From contig JACRFB010000026.1 in the NCBI GenBank assembly GCA_016218045.1, positions 50,325 through 114,324 of the forward strand: a stretch of DNA of 64,000 nt. The letters are read 5' to 3'. The stretch's first letter is position 1; each line of letters starts with the position of its first letter. The notes under the pieces are model-generated. The model was not told where the DNA came from and ran no database searches. It was given only the letters and a program-made list of their open reading frames with translations. This stretch comes from Ignavibacteriota bacterium. Lineage in GTDB: Bacteria > Bacteroidota > Ignavibacteria > SZUA-365. The translations under genes and the position numbers were made by a program. Shown piece by piece: positions 52,518 through 61,822 of the stretch.

Positions 52518-54716
52518 ATGAAATCCCGCACCGTTCCCATTTTTCTTCTCTTTTTGTGCCTGAGCGCCACGGCCCTGTTCGGGCAGAGTCCGCGCCGTGA
52601 GAAGGACTCGCTGCTCACCTTCGACATGCCCGAAGTCGAGATTGTCGGAACCAAACCCGGTCTGATCGACCGCGTGCCGGGCTCGGCAACGGTTGTGACC
52701 GCGGAACAGCTCCACGCGGCCGCACCCCTGTCGGGCAACGAGGTATTCCGCGCCGTGCCTGGGCTACATGCCGTGGACGAAGAGGGCGGCGGCTTCCGGC
52801 TGAACCTCGGCATCCGCGGTCTGGATCCCGATCGCAGCCGCACCGTGCTGGTTCTGGAAGACGGCGTTCCCATCGCACTCGCGCCATACGGCGAACCCGA
52901 GATGTACTACACGCCCGCGATGGACCGCATGCAGGGACTCGAGATTCTGAAGGGGAGCGGCTCCATCCGTTTCGGCCCGCAGACCATCGGCGGTGTCATC
53001 AATTACCTGACCTCGGATCCGCCTGCACACAGCGAGGGGTCTCTGCGACTGTCCGGCGGCAACGGCGCGCTCGCCTCGGCGCTTGCACGCTACGGCAACA
53101 CCTTCGGCGGCATCGGCGTCCAGATGTCACTGCTCAGAAAGTCGGCCGAAAACCTCGGACCCACCTGGTACCGCATCAACGACGCGAGCGCGAAGGTAAA
53201 ACTGCGGCTCGACGCGTCGTCGGTGCTGGGGTTAAAACTCGCCGCATACGACGAAGAGTCGAATTCCACCTATGTCGGGCTCACCCAGACCATGTATGAT
53301 GCGGGACAGTACGACGCCCGCATCGCGCCCGACGACCTGCTCAAGATCCGCCGCTATTTTGTGGCGCTCTCGCACGACTGGCATCTGGGCACGCTCACTT
53401 TGCTGAAAACGAACCTCTACTGGTACACCACCTCGCGCGATTGGCGGAGGCAGGACTACTCGTACTCAGCCTCCGCGTCGAATCGCACGGGGGTGGTGTT
53501 CGGCGACACAGGCGTCGCAGGCGGCGCGATATACATGCGCGCTGGCACGGGGAACCGCGACAGGCAGTTCGAGGTCGCGGGCCTCGAGCCGCGGCTTTCG
53601 ACGGAATTCGAATTCGGCGGCACGTCGCACCAACTCGATGCGGGCGCGCGACTGCTCTTCGAGCGCGCGTTCGAACAGTTTGTTGTCGGAACGAGTCCGA
53701 CGGCCGTGGGCGGCGCAACCACGCAGGACGAAATCCGCAGCGGTCTCGCGCAGAACTTCTTTGTGCAGGATCGCGTGTCCTTCGGCGGACGCCTCACGGT
53801 GATCCCCGGCATACGCTTCGAAAACTTCACCTACGAGCGGCACATTCGGCGCGGATCCTTCCGCATCAACAATACCACGGCCGTGCGTGACACCAGCATT
53901 CTCGGTGATAACAGCGTCAGTGCCGTGATACCGGGACTGGGACTCACCTATCGCGCGGCCGAAGGCCTGATGCTGTTTGCCGGAGCGCACCGCGGCTTCG
54001 CGCCGCCGCGTGTGAAGGATGCGATCACCAATGCGGGCGAGGTCCTGCACCTCGATGCCGAAACCAGTTGGAATTACGAACTCGGGGCGCGCACATCCCC
54101 GCTGCCGGGACTGACAGCCGAAGCCACCGCATTTTTCCTGGACTTCACGAACCAGATCATTCCCGTCTCGCAGTCATCAGGCGGCGCAGGGACGGGGTAT
54201 GTCAACGGCGGCCGCACAAAACATCTGGGTATCGAAGCCGCGCTGCAGCTTGAAATCTCGCGGCCCGATGAAGACCGCTACGGCGTATCGCTGGAGAGTA
54301 ATGCCACGTTTGTCGAAGCCACGTATGGCAGCGACAGGCATATCGTCAAATCGGGTATCACGCACAATATCAACGGCCGTCGCCTGCCCTACGCGCCGTC
54401 GTGGCATTTCTCGCACACGGTGAACATCGAGGCGCCGTTCGGCGTGTCGCTGCACGCGACGCTGACACAGGTGACACGACAGTTCGCCGATGAATTCAAC
54501 ACCGTGGCTCCGACCGCCGATGGCCTCGTAGGCGAAATACCCGGAACGACGATGCTGGATCTCACCGCGCGTTACGCGCTGCCCGCGTTGCACAGCAGCT
54601 TTGTGTTTGCCGTAAAAAATGCGACCGATGCGCGTGTCATCGTCTCCCGCCGTCCAAGCGGCATCAAGGTGTCGCTGCCGCGTTTTGTGACTGCGGGTGT
54701 GGAGCTGAGTTTGTAA
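52518..54716 (+). CDS. TonB-dependent receptor, ferric-dicitrate-like
   Basis: 732 aa. Signal peptide MKSRTVPIFLLFLCLSATALFGQ, a TonB-box-like MPEVEIVG near residue 36, a plug domain (VPGSATVVTAEQLHAAAPLSGNEVFRAVPGLH, NLGIRGLDPDRSRTVLVLEDGVPIALAPYG, ILKGSGSIRFGPQTIGGVINYLT) and a 22-strand-type barrel ending PRFVTAGVELSL. The plug closely follows FecA-type receptors, so ferric-citrate or another ferric chelate is the best guess. Unlike the receptor at 35457 it has no carboxypeptidase-like domain and no lipoprotein partner. AAGGAG precedes the ATG at 52518. Confidence 0.85.
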   Translation: MKSRTVPIFLLFLCLSATALFGQSPRREKDSLLTFDMPEVEIVGTKPGLIDRVPGSATVVTAEQLHAAAPLSGNEVFRAVPGLHAVDEEGGGFRLNLGIRGLDPDRSRTVLVLEDGVPIALAPYGEPEMYYTPAMDRMQGLEILKGSGSIRFGPQTIGGVINYLTSDPPAHSEGSLRLSGGNGALASALARYGNTFGGIGVQMSLLRKSAENLGPTWYRINDASAKVKLRLDASSVLGLKLAAYDEESNSTYVGLTQTMYDAGQYDARIAPDDLLKIRRYFVALSHDWHLGTLTLLKTNLYWYTTSRDWRRQDYSYSASASNRTGVVFGDTGVAGGAIYMRAGTGNRDRQFEVAGLEPRLSTEFEFGGTSHQLDAGARLLFERAFEQFVVGTSPTAVGGATTQDEIRSGLAQNFFVQDRVSFGGRLTVIPGIRFENFTYERHIRRGSFRINNTTAVRDTSILGDNSVSAVIPGLGLTYRAAEGLMLFAGAHRGFAPPRVKDAITNAGEVLHLDAETSWNYELGARTSPLPGLTAEATAFFLDFTNQIIPVSQSSGGAGTGYVNGGRTKHLGIEAALQLEISRPDEDRYGVSLESNATFVEATYGSDRHIVKSGITHNINGRRLPYAPSWHFSHTVNIEAPFGVSLHATLTQVTRQFADEFNTVAPTADGLVGEIPGTTMLDLTARYALPALHSSFVFAVKNATDARVIVSRRPSGIKVSLPRFVTAGVELSL

Positions 54717-54801
54717 CGACCGGGTCCCGGAACAAACGGTGAACGCGGTCCGCGCCAGTCGGATGCAACGCGGCTGCGTGCTTCCATTCGATATCTCGAA
54801 G

Positions 54802-56847
54802 TCAGCGCAGGAGTGTGATAAAACTCTCGAGGTCCTGCACCGGTTGCCGGCATTCGAACCGTTCACAGACGTACACCGTGGCGCGGTCCCCGAGAGGGGA
54901 CTGCGCCGCGATGAACGGCACAAGCGCGCGGATGGAATCTCCCGCGGAGCCGGTTTCGTGCAGCAGCGCGATGGTGCCCGGCAGCAGGAGTTGTTGTACG
55001 GCCTCGATGTAGGGACGCGCGGAATGGCGGTCGTGCGCGGCGATGACAATTTCGCGCGGTGCGCCGGTGAGGAAGTCGAGCGCTGTGAGCAGCAGTGTGT
55101 GACCGGTCGGATACTCGTCGGCCTGTGTGCCGAAGGTTTCGATGAGGGCGCGGGCGCGGTCTTCGTACCGCGTGTCGCCGAGCAGCCGGCCGAGACGCGC
55201 AAGTGCGTAGGCCGCCGCGGAATTGCCCGAGGGCATGGCGCCGTCGTAGACGTCCTTGCTGCGTGTGATGAGTTGTTCCGCGTCGCGCGCCGTGAAAAAC
55301 AGTCCGTCTCCCGCGCCGTCGCTGAAGTCCGCCAGCATGCGGTCGAGGATGCTTTTGGCGGTCGCGAGGTGTGCGGCGTCGAAGGTCGCGTCGTACAGAT
55401 CGAGCAGACCGAGGGCGAGGAAGGCATAGTCCTCGAGGAAGCCGTCGATGCCTGCGCTGCCCGCGCGCCATCGGTGCAGAAGTGTGCCGTCGTCGCGGCG
55501 CAGGACGCGGAGGATAAACTCCGCGGCGCGTACAGCGGCATGCACCAGCTCCGGGTCGCCCAGTACCGCGCCCGCGCGCGCCAGCGCCGAGATCATCAGG
55601 CCGTTCCATGAGGTAAGCACCTTGTCGTCGAGCGAGGGGCGGACGCGGCGCGCGCGCGCGGCGTAGAGGCGCTGACGCGCCTGCTCGAGTATGCCCGCGG
55701 CACGCCGTTCATCGAAGCCGTGTTGTGAGGCCCATGCCGCAGGATCCACGGCGATGTGCAGAACGTTTGCGCCGTGTTCAAAATTGCCCGCGGCCGTCAC
55801 GCCGAAGTACTCCGCCAGCGCGGCACCGTATTCTGGCCCGACAGCTTTAAGGAATTCGTGCTCGGTGAAGACGTAGAATTTCCCCTCTTCTCCCTCGCTG
55901 TCGGCATTCTCGGCGGAATAGAATGCGCCGCCCGGATCGCCGAGGTCGCGAAGCACGTATGCGGCGATCTCGCGCATGACACGTTCCTGCTCCGCCGATC
56001 CGGTCAGGGCGTACAGGTCCGCATGTGCCGCGAGCAGCAGCGCGTTGTCGTACAGCATCTTCTCGAAATGCGGGACGAGCCACTGTGCATCGGTGGAGTA
56101 GCGGCAGAAGCCGAAGCCCACATGGTCGTAAATCCCTCCGCGATACATCGCTGTGAGAGTGTGCCGCGCCATGTGCGCGAGTTGCTCGTTTCCGGTTCGT
56201 GCAGCGCGGCGCAGAAGGAATGATAGCGCGTGTCCCATCGGGAATTTGGGCGCGCCGCCGAAGCCGCCCTGCACCGGATCGAAGGTGGCGGAGAAGCGGC
56301 TCCCGGCCTTGTCCAGCGTGTCAGCGCCCAGCGCGCGTGGATTTTCGACGGCACTGTTCAGTGCGCGGCGCATCTCGCCTCCTATCCCCAGCACCTTGTC
56401 GCGGTCCGTTTTCCAGGCGTCGGACATCGCGCGCAACACGCGCAGAAATCCCGGGCGCGCGTAGCGGTCGTCGCGCGGGAAGTACGTCCCCGCATAGTAG
56501 GGCTCGCGTGAGGGTGTGAGAAAGACGCTGAGCGGCCAGCCGCCGCTGCCCGTCATGGTCTGGCACACGGTCATGTAGATGTGATCGACATCAGGCCGTT
56601 CCTCGCGATCGACTTTTATCGAGACAAAGTGTTCGTTCATGTATGCCGCCACCTCGTCGTCCTCGAACGATTCGTGTTCCATGACATGGCACCAGTGGCA
56701 TGTGGAATACCCGACGGATAAAAAGATGGGTTTGTCCTCTTTTTCGGCCTTCTCGAAGGCCTCCGCGCCCCATTCGAACCAGTCGACGGGATTGTGTGCA
56801 TGCTGAAGGAGGTAGGGGCTGGATGCGAGGGCGAGGCGGTTGGGCAT
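54802..56847 (-). CDS. DUF255 thioredoxin-domain protein (YyaL/SPATA20 family)
   Basis: 681 aa. N-terminal thioredoxin-like DUF255 domain: [38 protein letters not shown] (CxxC type), [20 protein letters not shown]. An (alpha/alpha)6-like repeat region resembling glycoside-hydrolase toroids follows ([75 protein letters not shown]). The function of this widespread family is not settled. The ATG at 56847 begins MPNRLA; that coding start and its upstream bases are an inverted copy of the start of the DUF445 gene at 57440. Confidence 0.88.
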   Translation of the reverse strand: MPNRLALASSPYLLQHAHNPVDWFEWGAEAFEKAEKEDKPIFLSVGYSTCHWCHVMEHESFEDDEVAAYMNEHFVSIKVDREERPDVDHIYMTVCQTMTGSGGWPLSVFLTPSREPYYAGTYFPRDDRYARPGFLRVLRAMSDAWKTDRDKVLGIGGEMRRALNSAVENPRALGADTLDKAGSRFSATFDPVQGGFGGAPKFPMGHALSFLLRRAARTGNEQLAHMARHTLTAMYRGGIYDHVGFGFCRYSTDAQWLVPHFEKMLYDNALLLAAHADLYALTGSAEQERVMREIAAYVLRDLGDPGGAFYSAENADSEGEEGKFYVFTEHEFLKAVGPEYGAALAEYFGVTAAGNFEHGANVLHIAVDPAAWASQHGFDERRAAGILEQARQRLYAARARRVRPSLDDKVLTSWNGLMISALARAGAVLGDPELVHAAVRAAEFILRVLRRDDGTLLHRWRAGSAGIDGFLEDYAFLALGLLDLYDATFDAAHLATAKSILDRMLADFSDGAGDGLFFTARDAEQLITRSKDVYDGAMPSGNSAAAYALARLGRLLGDTRYEDRARALIETFGTQADEYPTGHTLLLTALDFLTGAPREIVIAAHDRHSARPYIEAVQQLLLPGTIALLHETGSAGDSIRALVPFIAAQSPLGDRATVYVCERFECRQPVQDLESFITLLR
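56827..56847. repeat. Left arm of a 21-bp inverted repeat covering two start codons
   Basis: The bases from about three codons downstream of the ATG at 56847 to the bases just before it (gcgaggcggttgggcatg and flanking ttg) recur in reverse complement at 57437-57457, the start of the DUF445 gene. Together they bound the 56848-57439 intergenic region. Coordinates are approximate to a few bases. Confidence 0.8.
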
Positions 56848-56859
56848 GTTGTTTTGAGA

Positions 56860-56908
56860 TGGTAGAGGGTAGTTGGTAGATGGGTAGATGGTATTTGGTA
56901 GATGGTAG
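56860..56908. repeat. Heptad array, unit tGGTAGA-type, 7 copies
   Basis: tggtaga, gggtagt, tggtaga, tgggtag, atggtat, ttggtag, atggtag: seven 7-bp units with one register slip, immediately upstream of the DUF255 gene. Confidence 0.85.
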
Positions 56909-56930
56909 TGTGGTCTGCTCAGGGTGTGTG

Positions 56931-56958
56931 AGGATACAGGAGGAAGGAGACAGGAGGC
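56931..56958. repeat. Heptad array, unit AGGAnnC, 4 copies
   Basis: AGGATAC, AGGAGGA, AGGAGAC, AGGAGGC in register; a near-copy lies at 57158-57185. Confidence 0.85.
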
Positions 56959-57061
56959 ATTCACTGCACCGACATGGGTCGCATGACTCCTCGTATGCCC
57001 ATGAGGGGACAGGAGGAAGCATGCGCAGGCGTGTGTTCGTGTTGCTATGAATAATTTCAGA

Positions 57062-57094
57062 TTTCCCCCTCTTTTTAAGAGGGGTTGGGGGGAG
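57062..57094. repeat. REP-like palindrome
   Basis: Perfect 8-bp stem cccctctt-ttt-aagagggg (57066-57084) flanked by runs of C and G. It resembles the small C-run/G-run palindromes dispersed in many bacterial genomes; no second copy was seen in this window. Confidence 0.55.
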
Positions 57095-57157
57095 TTCTTA
57101 CACGAATCATCGCGATCTGTACGCTGCGCCAGCGTCCTTTCTCCTCACACGAGTGTA

Positions 57158-57185
57158 AGGATACAGGATCCAGGAGACAGGAGGT
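57158..57185. repeat. Heptad array, unit AGGAnnC, second copy
   Basis: AGGATAC, AGGATCC, AGGAGAC, AGGAGGT: four units, the first and third identical to the array at 56931. Confidence 0.85.
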
Positions 57186-57332
57186 GGGCGCCAAGTCAGG
57201 CCGTTTCCTCTTTGTTCGCACACGACGAGCCGGGAAATCATACGCACTAACGTAGCATTATAAAAAACACGGCTCATCGGTGATTGATTCCGCCGCAATA
57301 AGTTGCATTCCTCTTCGAGGATCACAACCTTT

Positions 57333-57423
57333 CCGTCTACCGTCTACCGTCTACCGTCTACCGTCTACCGTCTACCGTCTACCGTCTACCGTCTACCGTC
57401 TACCGTCTACCGTCTACCGTCTA
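57333..57423. repeat. Heptad array, unit CCGTCTA, 13 perfect copies
   Basis: Thirteen identical CCGTCTA units (91 bp) without a single mismatch, ending 16 bp before the DUF445 start codon and followed by a related CC-CATCTAC. Perfect identity implies recent expansion or active homogenisation. Confidence 0.97.
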
Positions 57424-57436
57424 CCCATCTACCAGC

Positions 57437-57457
57437 AACATGCCCAACCGCCTCGCA
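57437..57457. repeat. Right arm of the 21-bp inverted repeat
   Basis: Covers caac, the ATG at 57440 and the first codons (M P N R L A) of the DUF445 gene; it is the reverse complement of the DUF255 gene start around 56827-56847. Confidence 0.8.
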
Positions 57458-58696
57458 CCCATCTCACTGATCCTCGCCACAATCCTCTTCGTGGCCACGC
57501 TGCCCGTGTCGGCAACGTACTGGGGTGGGCTCGTGAACGCATTTGCGGAAGCGGCAATGATCGGTGGTCTGGCGGACTGGTTTGCCGTCGTGGCATTGTT
57601 CCGCCGCCCCTTCGGACTTCCCATACCGCATACGGCCATCCTGCTCAAGTACCGCGCCCGTATCACGCAGGGTATCAGCGACACGGTACAGAATTCGTGG
57701 CTGAGCAAGGATGCGTTGCTGACACGGCTCGCCGGTTGGGATCTGGCGGGAATGCTGCTGCGGGCCGCGCAGGATCCGGTGCATCGCGCGGCGCTCATCG
57801 CGGCGCTCCGGTCCACGCTCCGAGAAGCAGTGCGCTCGATGCAGCCCGAAACAGCGGCGCATGCGGCTATGGACCTGGCGAAAGGAGCGGCGGACCGCGA
57901 CCGCCTCGTGTCGCTGGTGACGGGCGCGGGAACGCAGGCCATCGAGGCGGGGTGGCATATGGAGGCGTTGTCCTTCGCAGCCGGAGGTGCGGCCGACTGG
58001 CTTGGAGAAGAACGAGTGTCGGCGATGCTCGCCGCGAATCTGCGCGCGACGATGGAAGATTATTCGGCGTCGCCCCTGCGCCGCCTCGGCAAATGGATGG
58101 CGGAAAAATCGAATGTGCTGAACTACGACGACCTCGCCCGCTCCATCCTTGCAAGTGTGCGCGACGATCTTGCGGCAATCCCGCGCGAGGAGTCGCACCC
58201 GGCCCGGGTTTCCTTCGATGAGTGGGTCCGGCGTTTTGTCGGCGACCTTCCGCAGAATAACGAGGCGGCGGACTTCATAGAAAAATCCGCCACCACGGCG
58301 ATACATTCCGCTGCGGCAGGACAGGGACTCACGGCGGTGTTTGAACGCCTGCGCGGCTGGCTGCTCGACGATCTTGCACGCGACGACTCGCGTATATTGC
58401 AGCATGCGGTCGCGTGGGCTGATGCGGGACTGTCGCGGCTTGCCTCCGACGAGGCGGCATTGCGGGCTCTCGATACGTGGCTCAAGGAACGGCTCGCCCG
58501 CGCCGTCGAGGAAAACCATCATGAAATCGGCGCCATCGTCCGCCACAATCTCGACACGCTCAACGACGAACAACTCATCACACAGATCGAATCTCGCGTC
58601 GGACCCGACCTGCAGTACATCCGCCTCAACGGTGCCATCGTCGGCGGCCTCGTCGGCGCCGCGCTCTACCTTGTGAAGGACGTGCTTGTGGGCTGA
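57440..58696 (+). CDS. DUF445 family membrane protein
   Basis: 418 aa. An N-terminal membrane helix (ISLILATILFVATLPVS) is followed by the DUF445 signature WGGLVNAFAEAAMIGGLADWFAVVALFRRPFGLPIPHTAILLKYRARI. A long alpha-helical, amphipathic middle comes next, and a C-terminal helix LNGAIVGGLVGAALYLVKDVLVG. Family function is unknown; related YheB-type proteins are envelope-associated. The start codon and first six residues match those of the divergent DUF255 gene. No classical ribosome site is visible; the CCGTCTA array lies just upstream. Confidence 0.87.
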   Translation: MPNRLAPISLILATILFVATLPVSATYWGGLVNAFAEAAMIGGLADWFAVVALFRRPFGLPIPHTAILLKYRARITQGISDTVQNSWLSKDALLTRLAGWDLAGMLLRAAQDPVHRAALIAALRSTLREAVRSMQPETAAHAAMDLAKGAADRDRLVSLVTGAGTQAIEAGWHMEALSFAAGGAADWLGEERVSAMLAANLRATMEDYSASPLRRLGKWMAEKSNVLNYDDLARSILASVRDDLAAIPREESHPARVSFDEWVRRFVGDLPQNNEAADFIEKSATTAIHSAAAGQGLTAVFERLRGWLLDDLARDDSRILQHAVAWADAGLSRLASDEAALRALDTWLKERLARAVEENHHEIGAIVRHNLDTLNDEQLITQIESRVGPDLQYIRLNGAIVGGLVGAALYLVKDVLVG

Positions 58697-58720
58697 ACTT
58701 TGCTACATCCGTGCGTATGT

Positions 58721-58790
58721 ACGTTACACGTAACACGTTTCACGTAACAAGTGGAAAGTGGCAGGTGCGAAGTCACACGTGACACGTCGC
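58721..58790. repeat. Degenerate heptad array, 10 units with invariant GT
   Basis: acgttac, acgtaac, acgtttc, acgtaac, aagtgga, aagtggc, aggtgcg, aagtcac, acgtgac, acgtcgc: ten consecutive 7-mers, all A-n-G-T at positions 1-4. It fills the gap between DUF445 and the TrmH gene. Confidence 0.9.
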
Positions 58791-58811
58791 GGCTCCCCCT
58801 CCCTGTACCCA

Positions 58812-58860
58812 CTCCCCCGTCCCAAGTCCCCCGTCCCCCGTCCCCACTCCCCACTCGTCC
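58812..58860. repeat. Heptad array, unit GTCCCCC-type
   Basis: ctccccc, gtcccaa, gtccccc, gtccccc, gtcccca, ctcccca, ctcgtcc: seven 7-mers out of phase with the array at 58721, ending 20 bp before the TrmH start codon. Confidence 0.85.
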
Positions 58861-58880
58861 CGCCTCGTCCCGACTCCACA

Positions 58881-59708
58881 ATGCTCATCCACCAAACAAC
58901 CTCCCTCGACGTACCCGACCTCGAACCCTATCGCACGCTGCGCGAAAAGACACACCATTGGCGCGACGGATTTTTTGTGGCGGAAGGTGAGAAGGTCGTT
59001 CGTCGTCTGTTCGCCAGCGGGCGTGAGGTGGTGTCGATACTGCTCTCACCCGCATGGTTCGACGAGCTGCGCGCGACGTTGGAGGAGCCGCGCTTCGAGG
59101 CGCTGGACGTCTATGTCGCGGAGGATGCGCTGCTCGAATCCATCACCGGCCTCGCGCTGCACAAACGGCTGATGGCTATCGGCCGTATCCCGCCCAGCCC
59201 GGACTTGGACGCACTGAGCGCGCCTCTGACAGGGAGCAACCTGCATGTCGCGATCGAGGGTCTTGCCGATGCCGAGAACATGGGCATCATCGCGCGCAAC
59301 TGCGCGGCCTTCGGCGTCGAATCGCTGCTCACCGGCGAGGACTCCACCAATCCCTGGTTGCGACGCAGCGTACGCGTGTCGATGGGCACCATCTTCTCGC
59401 TTCGCACACACCGCTCACCCTCGCTGCTCGAAACCCTCTCGGAGTTGCGCGACCGACATGGCTGGACCCTGATCGGCACCACGCCGCGCGGTGGCGACAC
59501 CTCGCTCGCGCGGCTCACGTCCGCGAGTACCGGACCAGTCTGTCTTGTATTTGGAAGTGAAGGCCGCGGGCTTTCGACAGAAGCGCTCGCCGCGTGTGAC
59601 GGCCTCTACACCATCCCCATGTACGGCGCCGTCGATTCGCTCAATGTGGCCAACGCGCTTGCGGTGGCCCTGTTTGCGGCGCAGAAGGACGGCCTCGGGC
59701 CGCGGTAA
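58881..59708 (+). CDS. TrmH/SpoU-family RNA 2'-O-methyltransferase
   Basis: 275 aa. Substrate-binding N-terminus (WRDGFFVAEGEKVVRRLFASG) and SPOUT knot motifs: motif 1 GLADAENMGIIARNCAAFGV (with the conserved Asn and Arg), motif 2 LVFGSEGRGLS, motif 3 IPMYGAVDSLNVANALAVALF. It modifies tRNA or rRNA ribose; the target base cannot be assigned. The ATG at 58881 is used; the open frame further upstream is the translated heptad array. Confidence 0.88.
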   Translation: MLIHQTTSLDVPDLEPYRTLREKTHHWRDGFFVAEGEKVVRRLFASGREVVSILLSPAWFDELRATLEEPRFEALDVYVAEDALLESITGLALHKRLMAIGRIPPSPDLDALSAPLTGSNLHVAIEGLADAENMGIIARNCAAFGVESLLTGEDSTNPWLRRSVRVSMGTIFSLRTHRSPSLLETLSELRDRHGWTLIGTTPRGGDTSLARLTSASTGPVCLVFGSEGRGLSTEALAACDGLYTIPMYGAVDSLNVANALAVALFAAQKDGLGPR

Positions 59709-59788
59709 TCCGGGGCCTTTAACGGGACCAGCCACCGCGGCGTCGAGCCGCCATTGCGGGTGAGTACGACCGGGGTGGCCCCTCGCGT

Positions 59789-60862
59789 TTACTGCAGATG
59801 GATTTTCGCGGCCTGCAGCACGTGTTTGGTGTCGGGATTCTGCACGAAGACAACCACGCTGCAGTTGGCGCGCACCCAGCGCGGTTCCATGTCGATGGTG
59901 CGGATGAATTCCGAGGTCTGGCCCGGCGTGAGTGTGATCGCCTCGCCCTCGGCGTCGGGCAGCATGGTGCGCATGACGTCGTAGTGCACGTCTTCGGCGT
60001 TGCCGTCGTTGTAGTGGATGTCGGACTCGGTCACCACGGTGTGCAGGCGCAAATTCTGGCCGCTGAGCGACGCCAGCGGACGCACGCGCACGGTCACCTG
60101 TATCCGTCCGCCGACATCCTGCTTCTCGAGGTCGATACGCGCCTCGGGTTTCACGTTGATGTCGGCATTGGTCATGGAGATCCAGTTCTGCGCGCTCGCG
60201 CCCGCGGCCACGCCGCTGACCCATGTGTTGGGCGCGCTGGCGTTGGCAATCGGAATCGGCAGGAACAGATACGTGATGCGCGGACGCGCCCAGGTCTGCG
60301 ACACCTTCCACAGACTGTCGCTCGAACGCGGGAACCATGCGTGGTACTTGATCACGGCCATACGCGCGCGATGGTAGTCGTCGTCCGTTGCCTGCTTGAA
60401 GGCCTCGTTCGCGGGGGCGCAGGGCACGCAGTTCGCGCTGGTCACGATCTCGACCAGTGTCATGCGCGGCACTTCCTCCGACTTCTTCAGGCCCTTTACA
60501 ATCTGCACGCGTTTTTCCGTCATCGATCCCGCGTTGTCGTAGGCCTTGAGCACGATGGTGTGCGGACCGTCGGCGAGCGCTGCGATCGAGAGGGTGGCCT
60601 TCCAGGGCTCGGCCGTGACGGTGGCCGACGGCGCCTCGTCGTCGACGGAGAGGTCCACCCTGGTCACGCCGATATCGTCCACCGCCTGGAATATCACCGT
60701 CACAAGGTCGATGCCCACCGTGTCGCCGGGCGAGGGCGAGAGTACGGTGATGACCGGCGCCTCGATGTCGGGCGCAACGGAATCGTCGCGCTGCGCGCAG
60801 CCGTGAAGCAGGAAGGCGACCAGCGCCGCAAACAGGAAGGACGGAATCAGAGAGCGTCTCAT
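59789..60862 (-). CDS. Omp28-like lipoprotein with Ig-like and thioredoxin-like regions
   Basis: 357 aa. Lipobox LHGC (Cys22). Residues 30-125 form an Ig-like domain (APVITVLSPSPGDTV, VDDEAPSATVTAEPWKATLS). From about 130 an Omp28-type thioredoxin-like part carries VEIVTSANCVPCAPANEAFKQ with a CxxC (Cys-Val-Pro-Cys). Omp28 family proteins are outer-membrane or surface lipoproteins of Bacteroidota with no firm function. ATG at 60862. It is separated by 57 bp from the upstream DUF58 gene, so it may end that operon. Confidence 0.75.
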   Translation of the reverse strand: MRRSLIPSFLFAALVAFLLHGCAQRDDSVAPDIEAPVITVLSPSPGDTVGIDLVTVIFQAVDDIGVTRVDLSVDDEAPSATVTAEPWKATLSIAALADGPHTIVLKAYDNAGSMTEKRVQIVKGLKKSEEVPRMTLVEIVTSANCVPCAPANEAFKQATDDDYHRARMAVIKYHAWFPRSSDSLWKVSQTWARPRITYLFLPIPIANASAPNTWVSGVAAGASAQNWISMTNADINVKPEARIDLEKQDVGGRIQVTVRVRPLASLSGQNLRLHTVVTESDIHYNDGNAEDVHYDVMRTMLPDAEGEAITLTPGQTSEFIRTIDMEPRWVRANCSVVVFVQNPDTKHVLQAAKIHLQ

Positions 60863-60919
60863 GGGAACCTCGGACGGTGCGGTGTGATCACCGCGGGGTG
60901 GGAATGTGATGTCTGCGTC

Positions 60920-61819
60920 TCAACCGCCGACGCGGCGGCGTTTGTTCAGAAATTCGTAGAGCGCCACGTCGAAGGGCATGGCCGTGTCGAGCAGCACGTA
61001 GTCGATACGCTGTTCGCGGCATTCCTTCTTGTAGCGGTTGATGAAGTCGCGCATGGCCTCCTGATACGAGCGCTGTATCTGGAAGGGCTGCGTCATGAGT
61101 TCCTCGCCGCTTTCCATGTCCTTGAAAATGGCGTCGCGCCCGAACTGGAAATTGCGTTCGCGCGGATCGAGGATGTGGAACACGATCACTTCGTGCTGGC
61201 CGTGCCGGAAGTGTTTGAGCGCGCTCATCACCTCGGCGGGATCGTCGAAGAGGTCGCTGAACACGAGCACGAGTCCGCGTCGCTGCAGGCGGTCGGCCAC
61301 GGCATTGAGCACGCGTCCCGTGCCGGTGCTGCTGCCCGCGCGCAGGCGCTCGAGTTCGGCGAGGATGTTCTGCAGATAGACCTTGGTGGAATGCGGCGGG
61401 AGGAAGGAGCGGATGTCCTCGTCGTAGGTGACGAGGCCCACGGCGTCCTGCTGACGCACGAGCAGATAGGCGATGGCTGCCGCGAGATACGAGGCGTACT
61501 GCAGTTTGGTGACCTGCCCCTCGGCCTTGAAGTTCATCGACATGCTCGCGTCGACAAGGATGTAGGCCTTGAGGTTGGTCTCCTCCTCGAACTGCTTGAT
61601 GTAGTAGCGGTCCGTGCGGCCGAGCACCTTCCAGTCGATGCGGCGGATCTCGTCGCCGGGCATGTACTGCCGGTGTTCGGCGAACTCCACGCTGAAGCCG
61701 TGATAGGGGCTTCTGTGCAGTCCTGTCATGAATCCCTCCACCACAAGCCGCGCGCGCAGCTCCATGGATGCGAGCCGCGAGACGATGTCGGGGCGGAGGT
61801 AGGACTGCTGGTCGGGCAC
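60920..61819 (-). CDS. DUF58 domain protein
   Basis: 299 aa. DUF58 signature YMPGDEIRRIDWKVLGRTDRYYIKQFEEE followed by a VWA-like fold with DxSxS (VDASMSMNF), YLLVRQQDAVGLVTYDE and LVLVFSDLFDDP. Such proteins usually work with a MoxR ATPase and BatA-type VWA proteins; no moxR lies in this window, the BatA-like gene is at 48524. The start is GTG at 61819, three bases after the TPR-lipoprotein stop, so translation is coupled. Confidence 0.87.
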   Translation of the reverse strand: MPDQQSYLRPDIVSRLASMELRARLVVEGFMTGLHRSPYHGFSVEFAEHRQYMPGDEIRRIDWKVLGRTDRYYIKQFEEETNLKAYILVDASMSMNFKAEGQVTKLQYASYLAAAIAYLLVRQQDAVGLVTYDEDIRSFLPPHSTKVYLQNILAELERLRAGSSTGTGRVLNAVADRLQRRGLVLVFSDLFDDPAEVMSALKHFRHGQHEVIVFHILDPRERNFQFGRDAIFKDMESGEELMTQPFQIQRSYQEAMRDFINRYKKECREQRIDYVLLDTAMPFDVALYEFLNKRRRVGG

Positions 61820-61822
61820 GGT

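Larger units (their letters stand above)
56848..57439. other. 592-bp divergent intergenic region filled with heptad arrays
   Basis: No gene was found. It contains, left to right: a GGTAGAT-type heptad array (56860-56908), an AGGAnnC array (56931-56958), a small REP-like hairpin (57062-57094), a second AGGAnnC array (57158-57185), a moderately AT-rich stretch around 57235-57320 that could hold promoters, and a CCGTCTA array (57333-57423). Both flanking genes start at its edges, divergently. Confidence 0.85.

Noticed and set aside
57333..57423. Possible CRISPR array or minisatellite coding repeat
   Set aside because: Units are 7 bp with no spacers and no cas genes in the window; no open frame with an RBS uses it.
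58758..58880. N-terminal extension of the TrmH methyltransferase
   Set aside because: The extra residues (Pro/Ser/Arg-rich) are simply the translated heptad arrays; conserved sequence begins after the ATG at 58881.
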